From Deltaproteobacteria bacterium (GTDB lineage Bacteria; JADJOY01), in the NCBI GenBank assembly GCA_016713535.1, contig JADJOY010000040.1, positions 36,281 to 100,280 on the forward strand: a DNA stretch of 64,000 bases. Reading direction: 5' to 3'. Position 1 is the stretch's first letter; each line of letters opens with the position of its first letter. Positions 19,694-28,544 of this stretch are shown piece after piece. The notes beneath the pieces were generated by a model. That model saw only the letters and a list, made by a program, of their open reading frames with translations, was not told where the DNA came from and did no database searches. A program made the position numbers and the translations under genes.

Positions 19694-20836
19694 TCAGGCA
19701 CGCAACGGCGCGGGCCCGACGGCGAAGATCTCGACGCGACCACCGCGCCCACGAAGCTCGACCTCGCCGATCGCCTCGATGGCGAGATCCGGCGTGGCCG
19801 GCAACAGCTCGCGGACCGCTCGCGAGATCAGCAGGCGACGACCGAGCGGGTTGCACTGCGACTGGATACGCGCGGCGATGTGCAGGACCTCGCTCAGGTA
19901 GACGATGTCGCGCTTCACCACGCCGATCTCGGCCGCCATCACCACGCCAGCGTTGACGCCCGCCTTGAAGCGCGGCACCTCGCCGTATTCCGAGAGGTAG
20001 TGCGCCGCGCGCTCGTCGAGGGTGCGGTCGAAGTCGGCGAGCACCCGGACGCAGTTGCCGTCACGCGCCGCGGCCTCCGGCCACCAGGTCAGCACCGCCT
20101 CGTCGCCTACGTACTGGTAGATCTCGGCGTCGTGGCGTACCGCGGCCTCGGTGAGGTCGCGGAAGCAATCCTGGATGAGCCGGCAGTAGCGCTCGTGACC
20201 GAGTCGCTCGGCGTGGCGGGTCGAGCCGTTGAGGTCGAGGAACAGGAACACCCGCTCCTCGGCCCGCGGGCGGCGGTAGTAGCCGAGCATCACGTTGCGG
20301 AGAACCCGTGGCCCGACCATGATCGAAACCTGACGCGCGAAGCCGAGGACCAGCGTCACGACCCCGACGTAAAGCAGGAGCGGAACCACCCGTCCGCTGC
20401 CCAGGAACTCGACCGACGACGAGCTCCAGGTCCCCGCCTGCTGTGCGCCGAGCGCGACGTTGGCCAGCGACGACGCCCGCGCCGTGAGCGCCCTGGCGAG
20501 GAGCATCACCGCGAGCTTGACCCCGAGCAGGAACACGAAAGACCGCGAACGGACCTGGGGGCGGTCCGACCACCGGTTCACCGCGGCGAAGAGCCCGCCC
20601 CACAGCACTCCGAGCGCTCCCAGCATCAGCGCCGCGGAGGCCGGGTGGGTGCCCCAGCTAGCCGGCAGCGGCCCCTTCCGGCCCATCACCAGGATGAGCA
20701 GGTAGAGCGCGAGGGCTGCGGTCCACGCGCCGATGGCGCGCAGCAGCTCGGTGGGCACGGCCAAGCGTTGGTTCCCGCCGGCGCGGCCCGGCCGAGCGCC
20801 GGCCTCGTCCGCCGGATGCGACGAGCGGTCCGTCAC
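19694..20836 (-). CDS. Class III adenylate/guanylate cyclase, membrane-bound
   Basis: 380 residues. Hydrophobic segments near 37-51, 65-85, 101-115 and 150-168 form a membrane part; the cyclase domain occupies about 193-375. Seen: FLFLDLNGSTRHAERLG (metal Asp201), YQYVGDEAVLTW (metal Asp245), FKAGVNAG (Lys291, usual for adenine recognition) and VLHIAARIQ, where the usual transition-state Asn is His319 and Arg323 is kept. It ends in a normal VELRGRGGRVEIFAV strand. It starts with GTG at 20836, overlapping the M48 protease stop by four bases (GTGA), so the two are translationally coupled. It probably makes cAMP; the Asn-to-His change might affect activity. Confidence 0.8.
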   Translation of the reverse strand: MTDRSSHPADEAGARPGRAGGNQRLAVPTELLRAIGAWTAALALYLLILVMGRKGPLPASWGTHPASAALMLGALGVLWGGLFAAVNRWSDRPQVRSRSFVFLLGVKLAVMLLARALTARASSLANVALGAQQAGTWSSSSVEFLGSGRVVPLLLYVGVVTLVLGFARQVSIMVGPRVLRNVMLGYYRRPRAEERVFLFLDLNGSTRHAERLGHERYCRLIQDCFRDLTEAAVRHDAEIYQYVGDEAVLTWWPEAAARDGNCVRVLADFDRTLDERAAHYLSEYGEVPRFKAGVNAGVVMAAEIGVVKRDIVYLSEVLHIAARIQSQCNPLGRRLLISRAVRELLPATPDLAIEAIGEVELRGRGGRVEIFAVGPAPLRA

Positions 20837-22353
20837 TCGTGAGCGCCGGGCTTGCCGGTGGCGGACCCCCGGTAGGGCTCGGTCACCGCGACCTTGATCC
20901 GCTCGCCGCCCGCGACCGGCGCCGAGGAGCCGAGCCGGTTGGCCATCGCGACGTAGCTCGGCGACCAGCTCGAGCGGGCGCGATCGACGAGCGCCTGCGC
21001 GGTCTCGCTGGCGCGCGCGGTCACGAGCCGCAGCCGGTCCTCGCGGATCGACGCGCGCTCGCTCGGATCGAGAGGGCCGAAGCTCTCGGCCACGTCGTCG
21101 AACACGCCACGCATCGCGGGCGCGCGGTCGGGGCTCGCGATGCCGGCGATCTCGTAGACCCGCCCGCGATAGGCAATCCAGGTCAGGTACGCGGAGACCG
21201 GTCCGTCGTCGGTGCGGGCGCGAATGTCGGCCCGCGCCGCCTTTCGGCCTCCCACCGTGACCGCCTTGGTCTCGCGCACCACGGGAGCGTTGGCGCGCGC
21301 CTCGAGCGCGCGAGCGCCGGCCATGGGATCGTCGCTCTCGGCGACGATCCGCACGATCGCCGCCGCGTCGCCCGGCTTGGCGGTCGCGAGGATCGCGCTC
21401 GGGCTGTTCTCGGTCTTCCAGCCCTCGGGGAAGCGCACGTGGAAGTCGAGGTCGGGGTGCAGGAAGGTCCGCCCGGAGAAGACCCCCTTGGAGGCGGGAT
21501 CGCCGACCACGAGCCCGTCGAAGTGGTCCACGAAGTCGTTGCGGCTGGCGGCGATCGGGGTGCCCGCGGCGCGGGTCAGCGTACGCGCGAAGGCGACGCT
21601 CTCCTTCGCACGCTCGGCGCTGGCGGGGTGGGAGTCGAACCAGCTCGGGCGGCGCTGCGAGCCGCGCGTCAGCTCCTCCCGGCCCATGGTGTCGAAGGCG
21701 CGCGCCAGCGCGCCGGGGTCGTAGCCTGCGGCGGCGGCCATCTGCTGACCGATGCGATCGGCGTCGCTCTCCTGGCTGCGGCTGTAGGGCGCGGAGATCG
21801 CCTCGCTGGCGAGGCTACCGACGCCGCCCACGAGCGCGCCGATGCGCGGGAAGACGATCCCGGTCACCGCTCCCGGGATCGCGGTCAGCACCGAGAGCGG
21901 GCCCACCTTCGAGATCCGCTGCGCCGCGTGCCGCGCGGCGACGTGCGCGACCTCGTGGCCGAGGATGCAAGCGAGCTCGTCCTCGCCGTTCAAGAGCGCG
22001 AGGATGCCGCGGGACACGTAGACGTAGCCGCCCGGCAGCGCGAAGGCGTTGGGCTCGCTCTCGTCGACGACCTGGAAGCGGTAGCGGATGCCCTTGCGGG
22101 GGGAGTGGGCCGCGACCCGTTCGCCCACCTGCGCGACGTACGCCGTCAGCGGCCCGTCCTCGACGATCCCGATGCTGGTCTCGATCTCGCGCGCCGCCTC
22201 GGCCCCCGCCTTGGCCTCGGTCTCCTCCGAGATCAGCGACACCTCGGGTGTGCCGGTGACCGGGTTGAGCGCGCAGCTCGCCAGCAGCGAGGCGGCCAGC
22301 AGACCACGGGCAACACGCGTCACTCGGGCACCGCGCGAATTCGATCGAGACAT
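20833..22353 (-). CDS. M48-family metalloprotease, lipoprotein
   Basis: 506 residues. A lipobox (LLASC, Cys27) predicts a lipid-anchored periplasmic protein. The M48 domain has PNAFALPGGYVYVSRGIL, the zinc site HEVAH at 133-137 and SQESDADRIG with the third zinc ligand Glu, as in BepA/LoiP-like outer-membrane quality-control proteases. A second domain follows (about 270-440, HPDLDFHVRFPEGWKTENSP), found in M48 proteins that assist envelope assembly. ATG 22353 is the start. The stop overlaps the cyclase start. Its substrates are unknown; a role in outer-membrane protein turnover is inference from the family. Confidence 0.88.
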   Translation of the reverse strand: MSRSNSRGARVTRVARGLLAASLLASCALNPVTGTPEVSLISEETEAKAGAEAAREIETSIGIVEDGPLTAYVAQVGERVAAHSPRKGIRYRFQVVDESEPNAFALPGGYVYVSRGILALLNGEDELACILGHEVAHVAARHAAQRISKVGPLSVLTAIPGAVTGIVFPRIGALVGGVGSLASEAISAPYSRSQESDADRIGQQMAAAAGYDPGALARAFDTMGREELTRGSQRRPSWFDSHPASAERAKESVAFARTLTRAAGTPIAASRNDFVDHFDGLVVGDPASKGVFSGRTFLHPDLDFHVRFPEGWKTENSPSAILATAKPGDAAAIVRIVAESDDPMAGARALEARANAPVVRETKAVTVGGRKAARADIRARTDDGPVSAYLTWIAYRGRVYEIAGIASPDRAPAMRGVFDDVAESFGPLDPSERASIREDRLRLVTARASETAQALVDRARSSWSPSYVAMANRLGSSAPVAGGERIKVAVTEPYRGSATGKPGAHE

Positions 22354-22420
22354 GAACGGCTCCGACGAGGAGGGCGCACGACGTCCTTGCCGTGCGCCCT
22401 CGAATATGGACCGGATCGGC

Positions 22421-23140
22421 TCAGTTCGTCGCCGAAGAGGCCTTCGCGATGGCGCTCACCAGCGGCTCCGCCGCGGGGTTCGTCGCGGTTCCCTTGATCA
22501 GGATGTCGGTCGGCGTCACTTCCTGACCGTAGAAAGCCTTGTTCCAGCCCGGCTTCGTCTTCACGAGGGATCCCTCGAGGGAGATCCCCGCGTAGGCCCC
22601 CTTGGAGCGACTGTACGAGACGATGTCGGCGCTCAGCCCCGCCGTCGAGGCTTCTGCACCCGCACCGACGGGTCCGACCGCCATGCCGACATCCGCGCCG
22701 AGCTTCAAGGAGTCGGACAGCAGCGCGCTCACTCCACGGTCGGAGAGTGCGACCAGGACGACCTCGGACGCGTCGCCGCCCGCCTGCAGCCCGAAGCTCA
22801 CGTCGCCGATCGTGTAGAAGGCCGGCGAGGACCACTTCCCGCTCGCCGAGTCCTTCGCCACGAAAACCCCGCTCCCCCCGGACGCTCCGACCACGAACGC
22901 GCCCCGGATCACCTGCGGTGCGACGAACACACCCTTGGCGCGCTTGAGGAGATCGTGCATCGGCTTCATCTGCGGGTCCGCGACGAACGTATCGAACGTG
23001 AGCTTCGCCTTCTCCACGAGCTGCTTGGTCTCGAGCGCGTCGTCCGCGCGTGCCGGCGCAGAGGCCGCGGCGCACACGATCAGTGCCGCGAAGGCTCGCG
23101 CGGTCGATCTCCATCCCGCGCCACGTGTTCGGTCGAGCAT
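22421..23140 (-). CDS. SYLF-domain (Ysc84-like) exported protein
   Basis: 239 residues. Signal peptide ending near SAPARADD, then the SYLF fold: LLKRAKGVFVAPQVIRGAFVVGASGGSGVFVAK, FYTIGDVSFGLQAGGDASEVVLVALSDRGVSALL, and KLGADVGMAVGPVGAGAEA. SYLF domains bind phosphoinositides in eukaryotes; the bacterial periplasmic role is unknown. GGAGGAGGAATC precedes ATG 23140. A half-site CTACCC at 23247-23252 lies about 107 bases upstream, resembling one arm of the candidate operator seen elsewhere, but the second arm is missing. A second, more distant SYLF-like gene is at 27391. Confidence 0.85.
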   Translation of the reverse strand: MLDRTRGAGWRSTARAFAALIVCAAASAPARADDALETKQLVEKAKLTFDTFVADPQMKPMHDLLKRAKGVFVAPQVIRGAFVVGASGGSGVFVAKDSASGKWSSPAFYTIGDVSFGLQAGGDASEVVLVALSDRGVSALLSDSLKLGADVGMAVGPVGAGAEASTAGLSADIVSYSRSKGAYAGISLEGSLVKTKPGWNKAFYGQEVTPTDILIKGTATNPAAEPLVSAIAKASSATN

Positions 23141-23415
23141 GATTCCTCCTCCTTCGTGAGAGTGGACTCCGGGACGCGCGCGTCACCCCGACTCGCGCGT
23201 GATCACACCAGAGTGAGCGGACCTCGAAGCGGCCCGCCTGCCGAGCCTACCCGAGGTGAACCGGTCCCCAGGTCTCGCGCCATCGAGCGGCTCGAGGATC
23301 CTACGTCCACCGAGAGCGAACGAGACGGGGGCGATCGCGATGGCCGCGTCGACATGATCTACTCCACCCACGAGCCGCGGTCGTCGTGGCTTGCACCCCC
23401 TCGGATCGGACGGCG

Positions 23416-24378
23416 ATGGACGAGCTCGGACCGTTGTCGCGACACACAGCCAGCCGGGCGCTTGCCCTCGTGATCGCCGTGGCGCTGGGGCCGCTGACGA
23501 GTCATGCGGCCCGAGCGCAGGACCTCGAGCCGCGCGCATACGCGACGCTGCCGGTCGGGCTCAACTTCGCGCTCGCCGGGTACGCCTACTCGGTGGGGGG
23601 CATCGCCACCGACCCCGCGTTGCCGCTCGACGACGCGCACCTGGACGTCGACGTGAGCTTCCTTGCGTACGCGCGCTCGCTGGACGTCCTCGGACGCTCC
23701 GCCAAGGTCGACTTCGCCGTGCCGTACGCGTGGCTCTCGGGCAGCGCCACCTACCAAGGCGAGCCCATCCGGCGGGTGGTCGACGGCTTCGCCGACCCCA
23801 GCGCGCGCTTCTCGATGAACCTCGTCGGGGGACCGGCGCTCTCGCCGAGCGAGTTCGCGAGCTACGACGAGGACCTCGTGGTCGGCGCGAGCGCGCGCCT
23901 GTCGATCCCGCTCGGACGGTACGACTCCGAGCGGCTCGTGAACATCGGAACTCACCGCTGGGCCGTGAAGCCGGAGATCGGCGTCGTCAAGTCGTGGGGA
24001 CGCTTGCAGCTCGAGCTCGCCAGCGGAGTGAGCATCTACTCGAGCAATCCGGACTTCTTCGGCGGCAAACACCGCGACCAGGCCCCGATATTCGCGCAGC
24101 AGGCACACCTGCTGGTGCGGATCGTGCGCGGAGTGTTCGTGGCCGCGGACGCCACGTACTACAGCGGCGGGCGGACCACCGTCGACGGTGTCGAAAAGGA
24201 CGACGCGCTCTCGAACGCCCGCCTCGGAGGCACGGTGGTGGTGCCGCTCAGCCCCGACTACTCGCTCAAGGTCTACGGCAGCTCCGGCCTCTGGACCCGG
24301 TTCGGCAGCGACTTCGACACCGTCGGCGCCGCGCTCCAGTACCGATGGACCGACGCGGCGCCGAACGTCGTCCCGTGA
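23416..24378 (+). CDS. Outer-membrane MetA/phenol-degradation-type transporter-like protein
   Basis: 320 residues. The signal peptide (ALALVIAVALGPLTSHAARAQ) is followed by a predicted beta-barrel: LPVGLNFALAGYAYSVGG, VDVSFLAYARSLDVLGRSAKVDFAVPYAW, ARLSIPLGRYDSERLVNIGTHRWAVKPEIG and GVFVAADATYYSGGRTT. This matches the Phenol_MetA_deg/transporter family found beside aromatic-degradation genes in other bacteria. No such genes are near it here. The ATG at 23416 starts the export signal; a GTG at 23386 in the same frame is possible. It is divergent from the SYLF gene and ends before a strong hairpin. Confidence 0.65.
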   Translation: MDELGPLSRHTASRALALVIAVALGPLTSHAARAQDLEPRAYATLPVGLNFALAGYAYSVGGIATDPALPLDDAHLDVDVSFLAYARSLDVLGRSAKVDFAVPYAWLSGSATYQGEPIRRVVDGFADPSARFSMNLVGGPALSPSEFASYDEDLVVGASARLSIPLGRYDSERLVNIGTHRWAVKPEIGVVKSWGRLQLELASGVSIYSSNPDFFGGKHRDQAPIFAQQAHLLVRIVRGVFVAADATYYSGGRTTVDGVEKDDALSNARLGGTVVVPLSPDYSLKVYGSSGLWTRFGSDFDTVGAALQYRWTDAAPNVVP

Positions 24379-24382
24379 CCGC

Positions 24383-24410
24383 GGACGGCGGCCGCTGGTG
24401 GCCACCGTCC
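24383..24410. terminator. Hairpin between convergent genes
   Basis: GGACGGCGGCC and GGCCACCGTCC pair over 11 positions with one C-A mismatch and a 6-base loop. It lies between the barrel gene (plus) and the lipoprotein (minus). No U-run follows. Confidence 0.55.
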
Positions 24411-24431
24411 GGGCTCGTGGCCTGCAGCAGC

Positions 24432-25007
24432 TCACCTGGCCGGACAGCCGACGAGCTCCTGCTGGTAGTAGTCGAACACCTGGCTCACGCCCTTCGTGAT
24501 GCGCGACTCCAGGTTCTTGCCCTGCGTGTCGACCGCGGAGTTGGACACGCCGCGAAGGACCAGCTCGTCGCCGGCGCGATCCACCATGTCGATGACCATC
24601 GCGCCGAGCGTGTATTCGGTGGCGACCAGCCAGCGGCAGTCGTAACCCCAGTAGTAACCCCAGCCGTAGGGGATGCACGCCTGCTCGAGCTGGATCTCCG
24701 TGCTCGAGTAGTACGCGCGATTCACCTTGAGGTCCGGGCGCTCGGCGTCGCGCGTCATCCCCAGCGCGGCGAACTCGTTGGCGATCGCCTCGGTGGCGAT
24801 CGCATCCGCATTCGCCACCAGCTCCGGCTGGACCACGTCGCTACCCGGGATCACGCTGATGTCGTAGAAATCGTAGGTCCTGTAGGAGCAGAAATCCGCG
24901 CTGTCGAGTGTCTCGGCCACCGTGTCCACGTTCGGGCTGTCGCTGCCGCCGCAGGCGGCGATCAGCGAAACCGAGAGAAGACACGAAGTCCACGTCGTAC
25001 GATTCAT
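24432..25007 (-). CDS. Lipoprotein, DUF4136-like (paralogue of 29632-30243)
   Basis: 191 residues. Signal peptide with a lipobox (LIAAC, then GGSDSPN). The mature sequence has DFCSYRTYDFYDISVIPGSD, GMTRDAERPDLKVN, an aromatic/glycine patch (YGWGYYWGYDC) and a late LGAMVIDMVDRAGDELVLRGV strand, ending in VGCPAR. This last strand and the ALGM..RPDL motif are typical of DUF4136 lipoproteins, whose function is unknown. Six cysteines could form disulfides in the periplasm. ATG 25007 follows AAAGGTGG at six bases. The second copy at 29632 shares the layout and the final CPAR. Confidence 0.7.
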   Translation of the reverse strand: MNRTTWTSCLLSVSLIAACGGSDSPNVDTVAETLDSADFCSYRTYDFYDISVIPGSDVVQPELVANADAIATEAIANEFAALGMTRDAERPDLKVNRAYYSSTEIQLEQACIPYGWGYYWGYDCRWLVATEYTLGAMVIDMVDRAGDELVLRGVSNSAVDTQGKNLESRITKGVSQVFDYYQQELVGCPAR

Positions 25008-25133
25008 CTCATGCCACCTTTGCGGCCATGCCCAGCGGGTCTCGCCCCGGGCCGCGGGTTGAGGAACGTTTTCGTATCGTCTTCGAGATCGAGAGCGCCG
25101 GGGTGCGGACGCACTCCCCGCGACGGATCGCGC

Positions 25134-27074
25134 TCAACGCGACCGGTCCACCGAGCGCAGATGCTCGTGAAGGATGCGCCGCACCTCTTCGATGGTCGCC
25201 GGCTCGGCCTGCGTCGAGTGACCCGAGCGGACCACGAGCTCGGACGCGACGCCATCGAGGTGAGCGCTCTTGTACTCGACCACGCGGTCGTCGCCGTCGG
25301 CGATCGGGCCGCTGGTCGCGACCGGAATGATCGAGTGGGCGGTGACGCCGGGCGTGATCGGCAACGACACCAGCGTGCGCAGGAACGGGTTGTCCTCGCG
25401 CATGTTGTCGACCGCCGTCGGCACCTTGAAGTCCTTGAGTTTCCGGTTGGCCTTCAGGTCGGGGTTGCGGCGCATGACGTCGCCGATCGACTTGGTGAGG
25501 TTCGCCGGAGACTCGACCAGCCACGAGCCGATCCGGCCGATGATGCCCATCGACAGGAAGCTGCCGCGATGGGGTGTGGCGATGAAGATCAGCCGCTCGA
25601 CGAACGGCAACGGCTCGACGAACAGCGCGCCACGGATCAGCTCGCGCGTCGCCGGCTCCATGTCGAGCTGATCGAAGGGCTCGTCGCTGAGCTGCTGCCA
25701 GAACGCATCACCGCTCGACACCGCGGTGAGCTTGGTGAGGAGGCCACCCTGGCTGTGTCCGACCACCACCATGTGGCGCAGCGCCTCGTCGGAGCCGGTG
25801 GGATCGAGTGCGGCGACCGCGTTGCGCAGGTCCTCGCGCAGCTTGCTCGCGGAGATCGCGATGGGCTGGCCGGTGTTGTACGTGAAGTACCAGAGCTGGC
25901 ATCGCGCCGCGAGCTCGGGATCCCCGAGGAGCTCGTTCGCGAGCTCGGCCCAGCGCGCCGGGCTCGAGGCCGTGCCGTGCACCATCACCACCGGAACCCG
26001 GTCCGGACGATAGGGCAGCAACATCGCCAGGCCGTAGACACCCTCGCGGCGGAGGATCGGCAGGTCGGTGGAGCGAAAGCCGGCGATCTCCGTATCCCAC
26101 ACCGGCGCGCCGTCCAGGCTGTAAGCAAGGCTCACGCTCGGCTCGAACTCGGCGGCGTCGCGACCTCGACCGGCACCGTCGACGAATCGCCCATCGAGTG
26201 CAGCCCGAGGTGGCCCACGACCCGCCGCGCGCCCAGACCACGGTTGACGTCGTCGAAGCGCAGCAGGGCGGTGACCGGCACCAGCCCGCGCTTGGTCGAC
26301 ATCCACTTCTCCCGGCCCCTCGGTCACCTCCGCGTCACTCCGGCCGCGCCTTCGCCATCAGAGGAGCGCCGATCCCGGGCTCGCGGTAGCGATTGCGCAT
26401 ACCGCGGATCGCGTAGTCCGCCACCGACACGAACTCCTCGAGCGGCCGTCCGGCCCACGAGAATCCATCCGGATCCACGGCGATCCGGAGTTCGCCGAAC
26501 AGCACCTCGACGTCCGCGCGGAGAGATCGAGCGCGGACCCTCCGTGTCGATCGACCAGCCCGGAGGCCAGGCCGCGGTTGTAGAGGTCGAGCGCGAGCCG
26601 CAATCGCGGATCGGTGGGCCGCGGGGCCGCGGAAGGATCGGCCGGAAAGAGAAACGCATAGGCGTAGACGGCCGAGGCGAGGAAACGAGCGGGATCACCG
26701 TTCGCGTCGGCGAGAAGAAAGGAGAGCTCGGCGAGGGCGAACAGCCGGTCGGCGTCCTCCAGTCCACCCAGCCCAGCGTGCAGCTCGGCGAGCACCGCCT
26801 CGGGACGCTCCTCCCACGCCGTGGCCAGGTCGAGGCGCAGCAGCACCTGCGACGTGCCGGCGCTCGGCTCCTCGTTCGTGAGGGCGCTCGCCGTGAGCGT
26901 CCGGTACACGTCGCGCGGCTCGACCCGCCGCACGCCGATCGGAGTGGCGCAGCCGGCGAGTAGGATCAGCGCCGCCAGCGCCGCGCGCCCGCAGCGACGC
27001 GAGCTCCCGTCCGCCGCGAGCGTGTGAGGTGTGCGCGGCTTCCCATCCTGCTGCCTCGTCCAGCCCGTGTTCAT
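25134..27074 (-). CDS. Alpha/beta-hydrolase lipoprotein, broken by about four frameshifts
   Basis: About 646 residues if repaired. The N-terminus has a lipobox (LILLAGC) and PIGVRRVEPRDVYRTL, with an alpha-helical region before the catalytic domain. The C-terminal part is an alpha/beta hydrolase with VVMVHGTASSPARW (oxyanion loop), VVGHSQGGLL (nucleophile elbow GHSQG) and a final GHST/His region. Four frame changes, near 26535, 26340, 26310 and 26170, are needed to join ALDLS to ADVEVLFGELRIAVD, then SDAEVTEGPG, then KWMSTKRGLVPVTALLRFDDV, then AEFEPSVSLAYSL. The gains and losses cancel, so the outer frame is kept. Either uncorrected sequencing errors or a decayed gene. Start ATG 27074; substrate unknown. 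Confidence 0.6.
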
Positions 27075-27284
27075 GAGATCCTCGGAGCGGAAATGGGAAC
27101 GCGACCGTTTCCGATCCGTGCCACGTCCCGGATCGGCCCTTCCGGCGCGGGGCTCCCAAGGCGCCTGGCCGCGGCGCGAATCGTCGTGGTATCGGTCGCG
27201 TCGAAGGGTCGTCCCGGCGGCACCCGTATGTTTGGCAAGATCGGTGCCTCAAGTCGACGGGTTTTCGGCGAGTTCGCTAGTCGA

Positions 27285-27300
27285 TTTCCCTTGAGGGCAG
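27285..27300 (+). promoter_or_regulatory. Candidate operator, CCC-N4-GGGCAG, site 4
   Basis: TTTCCC-TTGA-GGGCAG has its right end 91 bases before the ATG at 27391. The left arm TTTCCC is the same as that of site 6 read toward DUF2254. Confidence 0.42.
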
Positions 27301-27390
27301 GTCACAGACGGCGCGGCAGGGTGTTTGCTGCGCTGATGATCCAATGCCGAGCTCCAGCTTCGAAAGCCGAGCCCGCAGGAGGGGGAGACG

Positions 27391-28050
27391 ATGAGCACGA
27401 GATCGTACCGCTCGTTCGTGTCAGGATCCACGTCCGTGTGGCTGGCCATCGTATTCATCGCGGCGTCCGCTGGCCTTCTCGCCCCTGCGCCGGCCGTGGC
27501 GGCGTCGAAGGCCGGGCAGGCCGCGATCCGGAAGGCCACCACCGAAACCCTGAACCGGCTCTATGCGATGCAGCCCGCTGCCAAGAAGGCGATCCAGTCG
27601 GCCGCCGGCTATGCCGTGTTCAGCAACTTCGGCATGAAGCTGGGGTTTGCCGGCGGCGGCTCGGGCAAAGGCGTGGCGGTCGACGCCAAGAGCAGGAAGG
27701 AAACGTTCATGAAGATGATCGAGGCGCAGGCGGGCCTGGGCCTCGGCATCAAGAAGTTCCGGCTGGTGTGGATCTTCGAGACCAAGGATGCGCTCGATCG
27801 GTTCGTCGACGCCGGCTGGGAGCTCGGCGGCCAGTTCGGCGCGGGTGCCAAGATGGGCGATCAGGGCCTGGCGGCGGCCGGTGCGGTGTCGGTGTCGCCC
27901 GGGGTGTGGCTCTACCAGCTCACCGACGACGGGATCGCGGCGGAGATCACCGCGAAAGGCACCAAGTACTACAAGGCCGACGACCTCAACCGATGCTTCG
28001 AACGGGGGCCGATGTGTCGATCCGATTCCTGCGCAAGCTGCTCGCCCTAA
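27391..28050 (+). CDS. SYLF-like exported protein
   Basis: 219 residues. Signal peptide ending near PAVAASK, then a SYLF-type pattern: LYAMQPAAKKAIQSAAGYAVFSNFGMKLGFAGGGSGKGVAVD, FMKMIEAQAGLGLGIKKFRLVWIFE, WELGGQFGAGAKMGD and VSVSPGVWLYQLTDDGIAAEITAKGTKYYKADDLN. It is distant from the SYLF protein at 22421. GGAGGGGGAGACG precedes ATG 27391. Its 3' end overlaps the next lipoprotein start by 37 bases, and a third gene follows with a TGATG junction, so 27391-29554 is one operon. A candidate operator precedes it. Role unknown. Confidence 0.78.
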   Translation: MSTRSYRSFVSGSTSVWLAIVFIAASAGLLAPAPAVAASKAGQAAIRKATTETLNRLYAMQPAAKKAIQSAAGYAVFSNFGMKLGFAGGGSGKGVAVDAKSRKETFMKMIEAQAGLGLGIKKFRLVWIFETKDALDRFVDAGWELGGQFGAGAKMGDQGLAAAGAVSVSPGVWLYQLTDDGIAAEITAKGTKYYKADDLNRCFERGPMCRSDSCASCSP

Positions 28051-28544
28051 CCGCCGTGGCTCTGGTGGGCTGTGCGACCCGAGCACCGGACGTCTCGGTC
28101 TGGTCGCTGCAGAGCCCGCACCTCGGGTTGCCGACCACGAAGACCTACGCGTTCAGCAAATCAACCGGGCCGATCCAGGACCCGACCCGGGTGTGGGCAC
28201 CGCCCGGGTTCGACCTGGAGGCGGCGCTCCGTCCCTTGGTGGAAGCGGAGCTCGCCGACCGCGACTACGCGCTAGCGAGCGAGGCGCCGTGGGTGACGAT
28301 CTCGTACGAGATCTTGGCCGACCAGGCCCAGGTCGACAGCGCCGCCAAACGCCTCGGCGAGCTCAAGACGGCCAAGCCGATCGGCATCGGCACGCTGATC
28401 CTCGACATCGACGATCCGGCGAGCGGGCGCGTGCTGTGGCGAGGCGCGGCAGTGGGCGGCGTGAACGCCGGCCGATCGCTCGACGAGATCGACGAGCGAC
28501 TGCACTACGCGATCGAGGAGATCTTCCGCGGGTTCCCCGAGTGA
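28014..28544 (+). CDS. DUF4136 lipoprotein
   Basis: 176 residues from a GTG at 28014 (GGGGG six bases upstream), giving the export signal SIRFLRKLLALTAVALVGC with a lipobox; an ATG at 27993 in frame would add seven residues. The body is DUF4136-like: KTYAFSKSTGPI, LEAALRPLVEAELADRDYALASEAPWVTISYEI, and ASGRVLWRGAAVGGVNAGRSLDEIDERLHYAIEEIFRGFP. Function unknown; such lipoproteins accompany envelope genes. It overlaps the SYLF-like gene and touches the DUF4105 gene, which supports co-regulation. Confidence 0.75.
   Translation: MSIRFLRKLLALTAVALVGCATRAPDVSVWSLQSPHLGLPTTKTYAFSKSTGPIQDPTRVWAPPGFDLEAALRPLVEAELADRDYALASEAPWVTISYEILADQAQVDSAAKRLGELKTAKPIGIGTLILDIDDPASGRVLWRGAAVGGVNAGRSLDEIDERLHYAIEEIFRGFPE

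Noticed and set aside
23247-23252. CTACCC half-site before the SYLF gene at 22421
   Set aside because: Only one arm is present; no CCC at the right distance, so it is not counted among the seven sites.
23391-26963. Very long plus-strand open frame (about 1190 codons)
   Set aside because: It runs through one plus-strand barrel gene in the wrong frame and two minus-strand genes; the composition is that of a G+C shadow.
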